A DNA stretch of 8,026 nt from positions 1-8,026 of the forward strand of contig DAIDML010000083.1 in NCBI GenBank assembly GCA_027449005.1, in the 5' to 3' direction. Below are positions 7,772 through 8,026 of the stretch, piece by piece. Position numbers and translations under genes: made by a program. The notes under the pieces are model-generated. The model did no database searches, was not told where the DNA came from, and saw nothing but the letters and a program-made list of their open reading frames with translations. Every line of letters starts with the position of its first letter. Position 1 is the first letter of the stretch. This DNA comes from Erysipelotrichaceae bacterium (lineage in GTDB: Bacteria; Bacillota_I; Bacilli_A; Erysipelotrichales; Erysipelotrichaceae).

Positions 7772-7780
7772 ATTATATCA
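7772..7780 (-). promoter_or_regulatory. Extended -10 promoter for the Fur-family gene
   Basis: TGATATAAT on the minus strand (7780 to 7772) is a full extended -10 element (TGnTATAAT). Its TGA is also the stop codon of the upstream gene. Transcription would start near 7765, only about four bases before the ATG at 7761. No clear -35 is seen, which the extended -10 may offset. No operator resembling a Fur, Zur or PerR box was recognised around it. Confidence 0.6.
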
Positions 7781-8026
7781 TACTTCTTTCATGTTTTCTT
7801 TAACTTCACTTAAGTGTGTTGAAGGGATTAAAACAAGATAAGGGTGAATATCTTCAATCGACGCTTGAATAACAAATGAACAATCAGTGTCATTGACGCT
7901 AACATTCACATCATACTTCTTACGTTTAAAGCTCTCCCATAATGAGAATGCATAATCAAAATGTACATTGAAATAGAGATAGGGTTGATATGAGATGGGT
8001 TCTATGAGTGCTAGTTTTAATGTGTC
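7778..8026 (-). CDS. C-terminal part of an unrecognised protein (5' end beyond the window)
   Basis: An open minus-strand frame enters from the right edge and ends with TGA at 7780-7778, giving 82 residues. It begins DTLKLALIEPISYQPYLYFN and ends STHLSEVKENMKEV. The fragment is soluble-looking, with alternating polar and aromatic residues suggesting beta strands, and has one cysteine (at residue 49 of the fragment). I recognise no domain. Coding is supported by an unbroken frame over 249 bases in AT-rich DNA, same-strand placement and a tight 16-base gap to the Fur-family gene. It may be the upstream member of an operon with that regulator. Confidence 0.7.
   Translation of the reverse strand, partial: DTLKLALIEPISYQPYLYFNVHFDYAFSLWESFKRKKYDVNVSVNDTDCSFVIQASIEDIHPYLVLIPSTHLSEVKENMKEV

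Noticed and set aside
7807..7816. Perfect palindrome CACTTAAGTG upstream of the Fur-family gene, considered as an operator
   Set aside because: Only ten bases, inside the coding end of the upstream gene, about 35 bases upstream of the -10, and unlike any known Fur, Zur or PerR box; chance is adequate.

Overview
This is a low-GC, gene-dense window of Gram-positive (Bacillota-type) chromosome. The signs are strong purine-rich Shine-Dalgarno sites, an AddAB rather than RecBCD recombinase, a Fur-family zinc protein and consensus TATAAT promoter elements. TGA is used as a stop and tryptophan is TGG, which excludes the Mycoplasma code. The short AddB and overall composition would fit Erysipelotrichia or a related lineage, but that placement is inference only.

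Layout from left to right. (1) Positions 1-5544, minus strand: an addB-addA operon for double-strand-break end processing. addB is complete (874 aa). addA overlaps it by 4 bases (ATGA) and runs off the left edge after 974 codons, so the catalytic part of its nuclease domain lies outside the window. (2) A 44-base divergent spacer (5545-5588). (3) Positions 5589-7281, plus strand: a ten-helix EamA/DMT-type permease, then, 22 bases on, a 267-aa protein of unknown function with a strong ribosome binding site; the two are probably one operon. (4) A 17-bp terminator hairpin at 7292-7329 serves both convergent units; its loop contains the stop codon of the next gene. (5) Positions 7309-7761, minus strand: a Fur-family metalloregulator with two structural CxxC pairs but unusual residues where sensory metal ligands are expected. 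(6) From 7778 to the right edge, minus strand: the last 82 codons of an unrecognised gene whose stop codon is built into the extended -10 element in front of the Fur-family gene.

AddA and AddB work as one heterodimer that resects broken ends for RecA loading. The permease, the unknown protein and the regulator have no demonstrable functional link to it. No mobile element, CRISPR array, tRNA, rRNA or riboswitch was seen, and no gap between genes exceeds 50 bases. I found no convincing novel multi-gene system. The points most worth checking are the reduced AddB, the altered Fur-family metal site with its nearly leaderless start, and the terminator that doubles as coding sequence.
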